DNA from: Campylobacter showae CSUNSWCD
GTDB lineage: Bacteria > Campylobacterota > Campylobacteria > Campylobacterales > Campylobacteraceae
Reading direction: 5' to 3'
DNA length: 64,000 nt
Assembly: GCF_000313615.1 (NCBI RefSeq)
Contig: NZ_AMZQ01000013.1
Location: 1 to 64,000, forward strand
In this document: positions 26,956 to 36,975 of the stretch, piece after piece
How positions within the stretch are numbered: position 1 is the first letter of the stretch
Layout of the letters: each line of letters opens with the position of its first letter
Position numbers and translations under genes: made by a program
The notes under the pieces: generated by a model
Seen by the model: only the letters and a program-made list of their open reading frames with translations
Told to the model about the DNA's origin: nothing
Databases searched by the model: none

Positions 26956-29574
26956 TCATTCTAAATTTTCTAGCGTCTCTTCGCCGCTCTCATCCTCGCC
27001 ATCGTCGGCTTTAGGACACTTGGCGATACTGACTACGTCGTCGCCGTCCACGTTTACGACGATGACGCCGCTAGTGTTACGGCCGGCTTTGCGGATGCTT
27101 TGCATATCGACGCGTATCATCTTGCCGCTTGAGGTTAGGGCCATCAGATCTTGTTCGTCATCGACCATTACGACGCCGATTAGATCGCCGGTACGATTCG
27201 TTAGCTTCATGCAGATTACGCCCTTGCCGCCGCGATTCGTTAGGCGGTATTCGTCTGCGGTGGTGCGTTTGCCGATACCTTTTTGAGATATGCTTAGCAC
27301 CTCTTGATCGTTGTTTTCGATGACGGCTGCGCCTACGACCTCGTCGCCGGCTTCTTTAAATTTAATACCCGTCACGCCGCGAGCCGTTCTGCCCATCTGG
27401 CGGACTTTACTGAGTTTAAATTTGAGGCACATTCCCTTTTTGGTTACGATAAATAGCATTTTTTCGCTATCGTCGCTTCCTTCGGCCGCGTTTTCGTCGT
27501 TTTCTTCGCTATTTTCCTCATCGATCTGAGCTTCTATTGCCTCTATCTCGTTTATCTCGGTCTCTACGCCAAGCTCGTCGATTATATTTATCGGCTCTTC
27601 TTCGCCCTCGACGATGAGAGCCGTTACTAGCTCGTCGTTCTCGTCCAGGTTAATAGCGCGAACGCCGATAGAGCGGATGTTTTTAAATTCGCTCAAATTC
27701 GTGCGTTTTACGATGCCGTTTTTGGTGAAAAACGCGAGCGATTTGCTTTCGGCAAAATCAGTCGTCGGGATGATCGCCTTGATCTTTTCGTCAGGCTGTA
27801 GCTGGATGAGATTTACTACTGCTTTGCCTTTTGCCGTGCGGCTTCCTTCAGGGATCTTATAGACTTTGAGCCAGTAGAGCTGTCCGCGGTCGGTCACAAA
27901 CATCAGCGTATCGTGAGTGTTGCTCGTAAAGAAACTCTCGATGAAGTCGTCGTCGTACGTAGTTACCGCGACCTTGCCTTTGCCGCCGCGTTTTTGCTTC
28001 TCGTACTGCTTGCTTGGCACGCGTTTGATGTAGCCTCGGTGCGTGATAGTTACGACCATGTTTTCGTTAGGAATGAGGTCCTCGATGTCGATATCGTCGT
28101 AATCATCCACGATCTCGGTGATGCGCGGTACTTTAAATTTATTTTTTATCTCAAGCAGCTCGTCTTTGATTAGTTTTTCTAGCAAGGTTTCGCTCTTTAA
28201 AATTTCATCTAGGCGCGCGATCTCGGCCATCAGTTCGGCTAGCTCGGCTTCTAGTTTCTCGCGCTCAAGTCCCGTTAGCTTGCTTAGTCTCATGTCTAGG
28301 ATGGCATTTGCTTGTAGCTCGCTAAGGCCAAATTTTGCCACTAATCCCTCGCGAGCGCTAGGCGTATCGGCGCTATTTTTGATGAGCTCGATCACCTCGT
28401 CGATATTATCTAGCGCGATCTTTAAGCCCTCTAAAATATGAGCTCTAGCTCTAGCTTTTTCTAGATCAAATATCGTGCGGCGGATGATGACGGTTTTTCT
28501 GTGATTTAAAAATAGCTTCAAAAGCTCGATTAGGTTAAATACCTTCGGCTCTTTGTTGTTTATCGCCAGCATTATGACGCCAAAGGTGCTCTCCATCGTC
28601 GTGGATTTAAAGAGATTGTTTAGCACGATATCGCTCATAGCATCGCGTTTTAGCTCGATGACGACGCGGATGCCGTCCTTATCGGACTCGTCGCGCACTT
28701 CGCTGATGCCTTCGATCTGTTTTTCTTTGACTAGCTCGGCGATTTGCTCGATGAGGCGGGCTTTGTTCGTCTGATACGGTAGCTCGTCTACGACGATGAC
28801 GTCTTTGTTCGGCTTTTTTTCGATATGAGTTTTGGCGCGTAGTTTGACGCGTCCTCGTCCCGTGCGGTAGGCCTCTATGATGCCTTTTTTGCCAAATATT
28901 ATCCCGCCAGTCGGGAAATCAGGCCCTTTTATGTACTGCATCACCTCTTCTAGCGTCGCGTTTTTATTTTCAAGCACTAGCAAAAGTCCGTCTATCAGCT
29001 CGTCAAGGCTGTGCGGCGGGATATTCGTCGCCATACCGACGGCGATACCGCTAGAGCCGTTTAGTAGCAAATTTGGCACGCGGCTAGGTAGGACATCTGG
29101 CTCAGTCTCTCTGTCGTCGTAGTTTGGGATAAAATCAACCGTGTCTTTTTCGATATCGCGCAAGATTTCTTCGGTGAGATTGGTCATCCTAGCCTCGGTA
29201 TAACGCATCGCCGCTGCGCCGTCGCCGTCGATGGAGCCGAAGTTTCCTTGTCCGTCAACCGCCGGATAGCGCATGGAAAATTTCTGCGCCATACGCACGA
29301 GTGCGTCGTAAACGGCCGTGTCGCCGTGCGGGTGGTATTTACCGATGACGTCGCCCACGATACGCGCGGACTTCATGTATGGGCTACGACTGCCGACTCC
29401 GAGGTTGTTCATCGCGTATAGGATGCGTCTGTGAACGGGTTTTAAGCCGTCTCTGGCATCTGGCAGGGCGCGACCGACGATGACGCTCATCGAGTAGTCG
29501 AGGTAGCTCGTTTTTATCGATTCTTCGATATCGACGGCTTGGATGTCTTGATTGTTTTCAAATATATTTTCCAT
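26956..29574 (-). CDS. gyrA: DNA gyrase subunit A
   Basis: Type II topoisomerase subunit with the catalytic Tyr and the quinolone-resistance region. It is 872 aa. The winged-helix region reads [20 protein letters not shown], with Thr86 and Asp90, the quinolone-sensitive residues at positions that mutate in resistant Campylobacter. [11 protein letters not shown] carries the active-site Tyr. The C-terminal beta-pinwheel has the GyrA box-like QKRGGKG. There is an acidic insertion ([19 protein letters not shown]) between blades of the pinwheel. Start ATG follows AAGGAAAAAT. It is separated from flgP by 73 bases. Confidence 0.97.
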   Translation of the reverse strand: MENIFENNQDIQAVDIEESIKTSYLDYSMSVIVGRALPDARDGLKPVHRRILYAMNNLGVGSRSPYMKSARIVGDVIGKYHPHGDTAVYDALVRMAQKFSMRYPAVDGQGNFGSIDGDGAAAMRYTEARMTNLTEEILRDIEKDTVDFIPNYDDRETEPDVLPSRVPNLLLNGSSGIAVGMATNIPPHSLDELIDGLLLVLENKNATLEEVMQYIKGPDFPTGGIIFGKKGIIEAYRTGRGRVKLRAKTHIEKKPNKDVIVVDELPYQTNKARLIEQIAELVKEKQIEGISEVRDESDKDGIRVVIELKRDAMSDIVLNNLFKSTTMESTFGVIMLAINNKEPKVFNLIELLKLFLNHRKTVIIRRTIFDLEKARARAHILEGLKIALDNIDEVIELIKNSADTPSAREGLVAKFGLSELQANAILDMRLSKLTGLEREKLEAELAELMAEIARLDEILKSETLLEKLIKDELLEIKNKFKVPRITEIVDDYDDIDIEDLIPNENMVVTITHRGYIKRVPSKQYEKQKRGGKGKVAVTTYDDDFIESFFTSNTHDTLMFVTDRGQLYWLKVYKIPEGSRTAKGKAVVNLIQLQPDEKIKAIIPTTDFAESKSLAFFTKNGIVKRTNLSEFKNIRSIGVRAINLDENDELVTALIVEGEEEPINIIDELGVETEINEIEAIEAQIDEENSEENDENAAEGSDDSEKMLFIVTKKGMCLKFKLSKVRQMGRTARGVTGIKFKEAGDEVVGAAVIENNDQEVLSISQKGIGKRTTADEYRLTNRGGKGVICMKLTNRTGDLIGVVMVDDEQDLMALTSSGKMIRVDMQSIRKAGRNTSGVIVVNVDGDDVVSIAKCPKADDGEDESGEETLENLE

Positions 29575-29759
29575 ATTTTTCCTTAAAATTTACTTGCCGA
29601 TTTTAGCTTAAATTTGATAAAAACTTGCTAAATAGATATGCTTTCTAGTGGCTTGATGATGTTAAATTTGACCGAAATTTGGGGATGTTTGAGAATTTTA
29701 CTTCGCTAGCTTTAAAATGCTAAATTTGAGTCCGCATTTTGCCTTGATTGAGTCAAATT

Positions 29760-30332
29760 TTAATACTTCGCATCCGCAAGCGTCAGCGCGAAAAGCACCT
29801 CGCAGCCGGCTTTTTGCAGCGTCCGTCTAGCTTCGTCTATCGTCGTACCCGTCGTCACGATATCGTCTATCAAGATAACGGGATATTTAGGCGTTTTTAA
29901 AAGCTTAAAATTTCGATGATTTTTTAGGCGAAAGGCGAGATCCTTGCCGTGGTAGCTGACGTTTGAGCTCGCGTGCAAGCAGGCGTAAATCGGGCGGACG
30001 TCGCGACTTTTTAACGCGCGAGCTAGGATTGCCGTATGCGAGTAGCCGCTAGTCGTTTTGTCGTCGATCGGCACGGCGTTTACGGGATAGCCGAAGCTAA
30101 ATTTGCGAGCAAAAATCTTAAAACTCAAATTTGCGAGCGCGCCGTAGACGAAAGAGCCGTGAAATAGGTGCTTTGAGTGGAGTAAATTTTTAACCTCGGA
30201 GTAGTCAAAAAAGCTGTAAATTTTAAAATCGCCGTCCAAAACGCGCGTTCTTGCGGGCGAGGCGAGCAGGTGATCTTTGCAAATTTTACAGATCACGCCC
30301 AGACTCAGATGCCCGCAGTTAGCGCATCTCAT
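29760..30332 (-). CDS. ComF-family phosphoribosyltransferase-like protein
   Basis: 190-residue protein with an N-terminal zinc-finger-like CANCGHLSLGVICKICKD (four Cys) and a C-terminal PRPP-binding motif VILIDDIVTTGTTIDEA. Both are the hallmarks of ComF, which is linked to natural DNA uptake and single-strand DNA handling. It overlaps the upstream lipoprotein gene by one base (start ATG within TGATG arrangement), so it is coupled to the two lipoprotein genes. Whether it acts in competence here is inferred from the family. Confidence 0.85.
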   Translation of the reverse strand: MRCANCGHLSLGVICKICKDHLLASPARTRVLDGDFKIYSFFDYSEVKNLLHSKHLFHGSFVYGALANLSFKIFARKFSFGYPVNAVPIDDKTTSGYSHTAILARALKSRDVRPIYACLHASSNVSYHGKDLAFRLKNHRNFKLLKTPKYPVILIDDIVTTGTTIDEARRTLQKAGCEVLFALTLADAKY

Positions 30333-30892
30333 CAGCTTTTTAGGATCTGGATCGCCGCGCGTTTTACGATGTCTTGTAGTAGCTCGTCAAAGAAGCTCTT
30401 AAACGCGCCGCTCGTGTGAATCGGGGCAAATTTGGTCTGCTCCTGCGAGACGTTTTTGGTGATGGTCTGATCGCCTCTATGCACCGTTATAGCAAGCTTT
30501 GCTGAGCCTTTTAGGTTGTCGGTGGAGTAGCCGCTTAGATTTGCTTTAAGCTCGACGATCCGCACGTCCACGACGATATCGCCAAAGTCGCTCAAATTTG
30601 CTCCCAGGCGCTTTAGCTCGGTACTAAGGCCGTCTTGCAGCCAGCTCTCGATGCTGTTTTGTAGTGTGACGTACTCCTTGACGTTGCCGTTACTGCCCGT
30701 GATCGTGGCGACAATGCTTTTGTTTGCGCGAGCGTCCTCGATGCTATTTATACGGATATTTTTTTGGTAGCCCATCTGGTTTGAGGTTGATTGATACGGA
30801 GTCAAATTCAACACCGAGCTACGCTGCGAACATCCGCTCATGACTGCGGCAAAAAGCGCGGTGGCAAGGGTGTAAAAAGCTAATTTTTTCAT
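30332..30892 (-). CDS. YajG-family lipoprotein
   Basis: 186-residue lipoprotein with signal peptide and lipobox MSGC (Cys21). The rest resembles the YajG family (NLTPYQSTSNQMGYQKN and repeated beta/alpha motifs). The family is outer-membrane associated and has no known activity. The ATG follows AAGGAAAAAT. It is the middle gene of a three-gene minus-strand run (lipoprotein 30902, YajG, comF-like). Confidence 0.8.
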   Translation of the reverse strand: MKKLAFYTLATALFAAVMSGCSQRSSVLNLTPYQSTSNQMGYQKNIRINSIEDARANKSIVATITGSNGNVKEYVTLQNSIESWLQDGLSTELKRLGANLSDFGDIVVDVRIVELKANLSGYSTDNLKGSAKLAITVHRGDQTITKNVSQEQTKFAPIHTSGAFKSFFDELLQDIVKRAAIQILKS

Positions 30893-30901
30893 ATTTTTCC
30901 T

Positions 30902-31591
30902 TTATAGTTTTGATATCTCTTCGGCGGCTTTGTTGGCGGCTTGTTTAACGAGAAGGTAGACGTAGAGGTTAAAATCCTCAGTGTCCTCGGCCTCAAGCTT
31001 GCGTACGTCTTGTCTGGTGGAGATGTTTAGCACGCGGGTTTTGTTTATGTTTTTGACGCCTAGTTTGCCTTTCATCGCCGCGCTTAGATACTGCGACGGC
31101 TCGCTATACGAGGCTGTGTAGTCGGTAAATGCAAAATCTACGCGGTAGGTGTACGGCGAGGTCTGGCTATCCACGACCATGATTCCGCGGTTTAGCAGCT
31201 CGTCTTGTAAGAAAAGATGAAAAAGCCTCTCAAGGCGCTCTTTTGGATAGAGCATTTTCGCGCCGTTTTTGGAGATAAATTTTATGCCGCTATCCGCTGC
31301 TCTTTCGTCGGCTATTTTATGGATATAGACTTTTTTGATGGCCGCGTTCGTGTCGATCCTGCTTTGAGCGATGCAGCATTTTATCGCCACGTCGCTGGTG
31401 TAGTCCGTGCCGTTTATCTTGATGCCCTGACCGCCGCTAGCACACGAGGAACAGTCTGCTTTGATACGCATTACCTCTTTGTAGCCTTTTGCGTTGCCTT
31501 CGCTAGTTTGAGCGACCTCCGGCGAGCTCTCGAATAGCCCGAAGCATCCCGTAAAAAGGAACGCCGCAAATAAAAGTATAAAATTTTTCAT
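30902..31591 (-). CDS. Lipoprotein, 229 aa
   Basis: Exported lipoprotein: MKNFILLFAAFLFTGCFGLF is the signal peptide with lipobox FTGC. The mature part has a small Cys cluster (DCSSCASGG, then IKCCIAQS), unusual for a periplasmic lipoprotein, and no recognised domain. I place the start at 31591 because AAAGGAT lies just upstream; a longer reading adds over 80 residues of non-coding-like sequence. It is followed by the YajG-family gene after 9 bases. Confidence 0.75.
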   Translation of the reverse strand: MKNFILLFAAFLFTGCFGLFESSPEVAQTSEGNAKGYKEVMRIKADCSSCASGGQGIKINGTDYTSDVAIKCCIAQSRIDTNAAIKKVYIHKIADERAADSGIKFISKNGAKMLYPKERLERLFHLFLQDELLNRGIMVVDSQTSPYTYRVDFAFTDYTASYSEPSQYLSAAMKGKLGVKNINKTRVLNISTRQDVRKLEAEDTEDFNLYVYLLVKQAANKAAEEISKL

Positions 31592-31758
31592 AAAAATCCT
31601 TTCGTAAATTTTACATTGCACAAGCAAAATTCTATCCAAATTTGAGATGAATTTCCAAATTTGCGTAAAATTTGAAGGAAATTGGAAATTCGTATAAATT
31701 TTATTAAATTTGATTTTTGAGATTTTAAAAGCGGATATAGTGCTAAATTTAGCATTTT

Positions 31759-31787
31759 CGCGGTGCGGGTCTGGGCGAGTCAAATTT
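31759..31787. repeat. Dispersed intergenic hairpin repeat, copy 4
   Basis: CGCGGTGCGGGTCTGGGCGA followed by GTCAAATTT. It keeps the right arm GCGGGTCTGGGCG and the CAAATTT tail, while the left arm is degenerate. Confidence 0.4.
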
Positions 31788-31818
31788 ACAAATTTGACGC
31801 GAGATAATAAAAGCGGCC

Positions 31819-31841
31819 GCGAGCGCAGCAAAAACGCTCGC
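31819..31841 (-). terminator. Terminator of lepA
   Basis: On the minus strand GCGAGCG-TTTTTGCTG-CGCTCGC, then GGCCGCTTTTATTA, lies just after the lepA stop codon. Confidence 0.7.
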
Positions 31842-31850
31842 AAGACGCCG

Positions 31851-33641
31851 CTAGTCTATTTTCAAAACGCTTAAAAACGCCTCTTGCGGCAAATTTACCT
31901 TGCCGATAGCTTTCATACGCTTTTTGCCCTCTTTTTGCTTTTCTAGCAGCTTGCGCTTACGCGTGATATCGCCGCCGTAGCACTTGGCGGTTACGTTTTT
32001 GCCCATCGATTTTACGGTTTCGCGCGCGATGACTTTGTTGCCGATGCTGGCTTGAATAGCCACCTCAAAGAGCTGGCGCGGCACGATCTCTTTCATCGCT
32101 TTGACGAAGTCGCGCCCCTTGGACTGGGCTTTACTTTCGGGCACGATGATGGAGAGCGCATCCACGGTCTCGCCCGCGACCTTGATATCAAGCTTTACCA
32201 GGTCGCCCACGCGGTAGTCGCTAGGCTCGTAATCAAAGCTCGCGTAGCCTTTGGTGCTCGATTTTAGCTTGTCGTAAAAGTCCATCACGATCTCGTTCAT
32301 CGGGATGTCGTACTCGAGCAGCACGCGCTCGGGTGTGATGTAGTCCATCTTAGTCTGCACGGCGCGGCGATTGTTTAGCAGCGTGATGATGTTGCCCAAA
32401 AACTCGCTTGGCGTGATGATGGTGGACTTGACGTAGGGCTCTTTGACGTGCTCGATTTTATTGACCGGCGGGAGCTGGCTAGGGTTTTGGATGCGTAAAA
32501 TTTGACCGTCGGTCTGCACGACTTCGTAGGTGACGGTCGGTGCCGTGGCGATGAGATCGAGGTCAAATTCGCGCTCCAAACGCTCCTTGATAACCTCCAT
32601 GTGCAGTAGTCCCAAAAATCCGACGCGAAAGCCAAACCCTAGCGCGACCGAGGTCTCTGGCTCATAGCTGATCGAGCTGTCGTTTAGCTTTAGTTTATCC
32701 AGAGCGTCGCGTAGGTCCTCAAATTTATCCGTTTCGATCGGATAAAGTCCCGCAAATACGAACGGCTTAGCCCGCTCAAAGCCGCCGACGGGCTCTTTTA
32801 CGGGATTACGAGCCAGCGTGATGGTATCTCCTACCTGCACGTCGCTCACGTTTTTTAGCCCCAGCACCACGATGCCGACCTCGCCCGCGCCCAAATTTGC
32901 CGTTTTTATCGGCGCGATCGGGTTTGGATACATGAGGTCTAGCACGATGTGTTTTTTGCCCGTGCCCATGACTAGGATCTCGTCGTTTTTCTTTAGCTCG
33001 CCGTCATAGACGCGCACGAGCGCCAGCGCGCCTAGGTAGTTGTCAAACCAGCTGTCGTAGATGAGCGTTTTTAGCGGTTTTTCCGTCTCGCCGCCAGGAG
33101 AGGGGATGCGCGTGATGATGGCTTCTAGCAGATCTTTGATGCCTATGCCGCTTTTGGCGCTAACCTCGATCGCGCCGCTGCAGTCAAGCCCTATAACGTG
33201 CTCGATCTCGTTTTTTACGCGAGCGGGATCTGCTGCGGGGAGATCGATTTTATTTATGACGGGGATGATTTCGAGGTTGTTTTCAAGTGCTATGTAGACG
33301 TTTGCGATAGTCTGCGCCTCTACGCCTTGACTGGCATCCACTACGAGCAGTGCACCCTCGCAGCTAGCAAGAGAACGGCTCACCTCGTAGCTAAAGTCCA
33401 CGTGGCCCGGGGTGTCGATCAAATTTAGGACGAAATTTTCGCCGCCGAGCGCGTAATTTAGGCGTACGGACTGAGCCTTGATCGTGATGCCGCGCTCTTT
33501 TTCTATGTCCATCGTGTCCATGATCTGCGAGCTCATCTCGCGGTCGCTGACGGCGCCGCACTCCTGGATGAGGCGGTCTGCAAGCGTGGATTTACCGTGG
33601 TCGATGTGAGCGATGATGCTAAAATTTCTGATGTTTTTCAT
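31851..33641 (-). CDS. lepA: Elongation factor 4 (LepA)
   Basis: Ribosomal back-translocating GTPase. GTP-binding motifs are clear: G1 [11 protein letters not shown]3 [10 protein letters not shown]4 NKIDLP. The C-terminal LepA-specific domain includes [18 protein letters not shown] and the terminal [10 protein letters not shown]. At 596 aa it is a normal length. The ATG at 33641 has a weak upstream AAAGAGTAAA. It is transcribed alone with the terminator at 31819. Confidence 0.97.
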   Translation of the reverse strand: MKNIRNFSIIAHIDHGKSTLADRLIQECGAVSDREMSSQIMDTMDIEKERGITIKAQSVRLNYALGGENFVLNLIDTPGHVDFSYEVSRSLASCEGALLVVDASQGVEAQTIANVYIALENNLEIIPVINKIDLPAADPARVKNEIEHVIGLDCSGAIEVSAKSGIGIKDLLEAIITRIPSPGGETEKPLKTLIYDSWFDNYLGALALVRVYDGELKKNDEILVMGTGKKHIVLDLMYPNPIAPIKTANLGAGEVGIVVLGLKNVSDVQVGDTITLARNPVKEPVGGFERAKPFVFAGLYPIETDKFEDLRDALDKLKLNDSSISYEPETSVALGFGFRVGFLGLLHMEVIKERLEREFDLDLIATAPTVTYEVVQTDGQILRIQNPSQLPPVNKIEHVKEPYVKSTIITPSEFLGNIITLLNNRRAVQTKMDYITPERVLLEYDIPMNEIVMDFYDKLKSSTKGYASFDYEPSDYRVGDLVKLDIKVAGETVDALSIIVPESKAQSKGRDFVKAMKEIVPRQLFEVAIQASIGNKVIARETVKSMGKNVTAKCYGGDITRKRKLLEKQKEGKKRMKAIGKVNLPQEAFLSVLKID

Positions 33642-33780
33642 TTACTCTTTTACTTTTTTGTTAAATTTTTGGCTTTTATTTTGCCTAAAATTGATTTAAA
33701 GTCTGCATAATTTTTATTTTAAACATTAAGTAAAAAATCGCTAAAATCGTAAATTTTAAAATCAAAAAAAGAGGCGCAAG
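33642..33780 (+). promoter_or_regulatory. Intergenic promoter region of the single-chain RM gene
   Basis: AT-rich 139-bp gap between divergent lepA and the RM gene. The RM gene start is preceded by AAAAGAGGCGCAAG, a Shine-Dalgarno of GAGG. A candidate -10 is TAAAAT at about 33740, but no -35 is clear, as is usual in Campylobacter. Confidence 0.3.
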
Positions 33781-36700
33781 ATGACAAATACTCGAAGTGT
33801 AGAACCAAGTGTGGCAGATGCGATAAATTCACAGCTAAAAACATATAGGCTTGATTATAAACTAGAACAAGAGTCATTAAATAGCGAGATAGACAGCGCC
33901 CTACAAGAGTATTTTACTAAAAGCGGCGGTAAGGGTGGCAATCGTCCTGACGCTAAACTGCTTTTGCAAGATGGCGGCTTAAATTTTTATCCCGTATTGA
34001 TTGGATACAAAGGCTATGAAGATAAGTTAGAAAAGCTAGACGCCGACGGCAATGTAGAAAATCGTACCGCCAAAAATGAGCCAAATTTTAAAAACATTAA
34101 AGATTACGCGGTTAATGGCGCGGTGCATTACGCAAATGCGCTTTTGCACCACACGAGTTACACCGACATAATCGCTATAGGAGTTACTGGATATAAAGAT
34201 AGCAAGGATAAATTGCAAACTAAAATCGGTGTTTATTATGTTTCAAAATCAAATTTGGGAGTAGGGCGTAAAGTAGGCGATTTTACCGATTTATCATTTT
34301 TAGAAAAGACGCATTTTAGCGATTTTACTGATAAGCTTAAAAATCTAAATTTAACCCCCGACGAACTAGAAAAAATCAAGCAAAAGCGCGAAAAAGAGAT
34401 CGCCGCGAGTTTAGTAAAATTAAATAACGACATTTATAGCAATGAAAAAGGACTTGGAGAAAATGATAGAGTTTATCTGGTTGCAGCCTCAATCATCGCC
34501 ACTCTTGGCATTCCAGGCAAAGTCGCTCCGCTCGAAAAATCAGAGCTAAAATCATCAAGCGAAAGAGGCAATACCGACGGCGAAATTTTAATGCGAAAGA
34601 TAAGAGCCTTTTTAAACGAGAAAAATTTGCCGAGCGAAAAGAAAGAGCTTATCATCCGCACTCTTTCAAACACGATACTAACCGATAATATAAATAAAAT
34701 TTCAAACGGCGAAACTCAACTAAAACGCGTTTTTTCAAAAATAGTCGATGATCTGGGGATTTATTACAAAATCGGACTAACCACCGATTTTACGGGCAAG
34801 CTTTTTAACGAGATGTATTCGTGGCTGGGCTTTACGCAGGATAAACTAAACGACGTAGTGCTTACGCCATCATACGTCGCTACGCTTTTGGCTAAACTTG
34901 CCCGCGTGAATAAAGACAGCTACGTTTGGGACTTTGCGACCGGTTCGGCGGGGCTTTTGGTTGCCGCGATGAACGAAATGCTAAAAGACGCTAAAAATAG
35001 CATAGCATCTCCTGATCAGCTAACCAAAAAAGAGGCGCATATTAAGGCATATCAACTTTTAGGCTTGGAGCTGCTATCAAGCGTCTATATGCTCGCGGTT
35101 TTAAATATGATAATGATGGGCGATGGAAGCTCTAATATCCTAAATAAAGATAGTTTGACTGACTTTGAGGGCGTTTACGGCTTCGGTAAAGACGACGAAA
35201 AATTTCCCGCAAATGCTTTTGTGTTAAATCCTCCGTATTCGGCGCCGGGCAACGGGATGGTATTCGTCGAAACGGCGTTAAATATGATGAACGGCGGCTA
35301 TGCGGCGATAATTATTCAAAATTCCGCCGGTAGCGGCAAGGCAAAAGAGATAAATAAAAGGATTTTAGCTCGCAATACCTTAATCGCAAGCATAAAAATG
35401 CCGATCGATCTTTTCGTCGGTAAATCAAGCGTGCAGACGAATGTCTATGTCTTTAAAGTCGGCGAAAAGCACGAAAAAGACGAAATAGTAAAATTTATAG
35501 ACTTTTCAAACGATGGCTATACGCGCTCAAACCGCAAAAAAGCCAGTAATAATCTAAGGGATACGGATAGAGCCAAAGAGCGTTACGAGGAGCTTGTAAA
35601 TTTGGTCCGTTTCGGCGCAAGCAAACTTGAAATTTTCACGCAAAACGAATATTACGAAGCGACGATTGATCCGAGCAATGGTGCCGACTGGAATAAATCT
35701 CGCCCCGTAGATACTATGCCGACACTAGCCGATTTTAAAAAGACCGTGAGCGACTACCTAAGCTGGGAAGTGGCGCAAATTTTAAAAAAGGATAGTCCCA
35801 AGCAAAGCTTAATTAGCGAAAGGATTGCAAATTTAGAGCGAGAATTTAAAACGAGTGGCGGGAAATTTGAAAAAATTAGGCTTGATAAATTATTTAATGT
35901 GAAGTCAAATCCACAACTAAATAAAGATAGTTTTAATTTTTCTGAGAATGGAGTTTATCCATATTTCACAAGAACAGTTTTAAATAATGGTATTGCAGGC
36001 TATGTCGATTATTTGGATGAGGAGCATAAAATATCAGGCAATTCACTGGCGGTTGGAATGCTTGGGATGCAGTTTTTTTATATGGAAAAGGATTTTTACG
36101 CGGGGCAGTTTACTAAAACTATTTATCCAAAATTTGATTATTTTAATAGCAAGGTAGCTCAATATTTTATAGTTCTTTTAAATAAAAATCAAAAAATTTA
36201 TCAAGGTAGTTTAGTTAGAGATTTTGAAAGACTTTTCTATAATACAAAAATTCTTTTGCCGACGTTAGGTGGCGAGATAAATTTTTCCTTTATGGAAAAA
36301 TTTATCGAAGAGCTCGAACGCGAACGCGTCGAAGAGCTCGACGCGTATCTTGCGGCAACTGGGCTTAAAGATTATAAGCTAACCGAGAAAGAAGAGGATG
36401 CTTTGGCTAAATTTGACGAATTTAGCCAATGGGGGGGGGTAGCGAGTAAATTTACTACCTTAGAAACATTATTTGACAATATCAAACAAGGTAGAAGGCT
36501 AAAAAAAGAAGACCAAAAAGATGGATTAGTACCGTTTGTAATGGCTGGAGTAACGAATACCGGTGTCGTAAATCATATATCAAATCCAGTAGTTACCTTT
36601 CCTAGAAATTCGATAACCGTTGATATTTTTGGAAATACATTTTATAGAAATTATGATTTTGGAGCAGGGGACGATACGGGTGTTTATTGGAACGAAAGTA

Positions 36701-36960
36701 AGGAATATTCGCAAAGTGTGATGCTTTATTTTGCTGCGGCTATATCAAGGTCGTTGCGGGGTAGGTTTTCTTACGGCAAGAAACTAAGAAGCTCACAAAG
36801 TTTAAAATTTAAAATCAATCTTCCAGCCGTAAACGACCGAATCGACTACGAATTTATGGAAAATTTCATAAAAGCTATCGAAAAACTGGTCATAAAAGAC
36901 GTTGTGCAGTGGACGGATAAAAAGATAGAAGCAACTAAAAAGGTCGTTGCTAAAATTTAG
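33781..36960 (+). CDS. Single-chain type IIG-like restriction-modification protein with G9 tract
   Basis: A 1059-residue fusion of an N-terminal nuclease-like region, an adenine-N6 methylase and two target-recognition domains (TRDs). Methylase motif I is DFATGSAGLL (residues 384-393) and motif IV is NPPY (483-486). TRD1 covers about 695-840 and TRD2 about 885-1030, each followed by an HsdS-like helical spacer (FMEKFIEEL and FMENFIKAIEK). The N-terminal putative PD-(D/E)xK motif reads RPD at 55-57 then I-G-Y-K at 74-77, so the usual Glu (position 75) is Gly. A run of nine G (36431-36439) sits between the TRDs. G8 or G10 would stop at residue 886 or 889, leaving only TRD1. Both TRD segments are more AT-rich than the methylase core. 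Confidence 0.88.
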   Translation: MTNTRSVEPSVADAINSQLKTYRLDYKLEQESLNSEIDSALQEYFTKSGGKGGNRPDAKLLLQDGGLNFYPVLIGYKGYEDKLEKLDADGNVENRTAKNEPNFKNIKDYAVNGAVHYANALLHHTSYTDIIAIGVTGYKDSKDKLQTKIGVYYVSKSNLGVGRKVGDFTDLSFLEKTHFSDFTDKLKNLNLTPDELEKIKQKREKEIAASLVKLNNDIYSNEKGLGENDRVYLVAASIIATLGIPGKVAPLEKSELKSSSERGNTDGEILMRKIRAFLNEKNLPSEKKELIIRTLSNTILTDNINKISNGETQLKRVFSKIVDDLGIYYKIGLTTDFTGKLFNEMYSWLGFTQDKLNDVVLTPSYVATLLAKLARVNKDSYVWDFATGSAGLLVAAMNEMLKDAKNSIASPDQLTKKEAHIKAYQLLGLELLSSVYMLAVLNMIMMGDGSSNILNKDSLTDFEGVYGFGKDDEKFPANAFVLNPPYSAPGNGMVFVETALNMMNGGYAAIIIQNSAGSGKAKEINKRILARNTLIASIKMPIDLFVGKSSVQTNVYVFKVGEKHEKDEIVKFIDFSNDGYTRSNRKKASNNLRDTDRAKERYEELVNLVRFGASKLEIFTQNEYYEATIDPSNGADWNKSRPVDTMPTLADFKKTVSDYLSWEVAQILKKDSPKQSLISERIANLEREFKTSGGKFEKIRLDKLFNVKSNPQLNKDSFNFSENGVYPYFTRTVLNNGIAGYVDYLDEEHKISGNSLAVGMLGMQFFYMEKDFYAGQFTKTIYPKFDYFNSKVAQYFIVLLNKNQKIYQGSLVRDFERLFYNTKILLPTLGGEINFSFMEKFIEELERERVEELDAYLAATGLKDYKLTEKEEDALAKFDEFSQWGGVASKFTTLETLFDNIKQGRRLKKEDQKDGLVPFVMAGVTNTGVVNHISNPVVTFPRNSITVDIFGNTFYRNYDFGAGDDTGVYWNESKEYSQSVMLYFAAAISRSLRGRFSYGKKLRSSQSLKFKINLPAVNDRIDYEFMENFIKAIEKLVIKDVVQWTDKKIEATKKVVAKI
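36431..36439 (+). repeat. G9 homopolymer, candidate phase-variation tract
   Basis: Nine consecutive G inside the RM gene, read TGG GGG GGG GTA. G8 gives an immediate TAG and G10 gives GGT AGC GAG TAA. Such G tracts are the usual slippage sites for phase variation in Campylobacter. This is the only G or C run of this length in the window. Confidence 0.85.
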
Positions 36961-36975
36961 CCGCATTCGTTAATT

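Noticed and set aside
26956-29574. Quinolone-resistance change in gyrA
   Set aside because: Thr86 and Asp90 are the sensitive residues, so no resistance mutation is seen.
31592-31843. N-terminal extension of the 229-aa lipoprotein
   Set aside because: The signal peptide and lipobox begin at 31591 with a good ribosome-binding site. The upstream part includes repeat copy 4 and is not coding-like.
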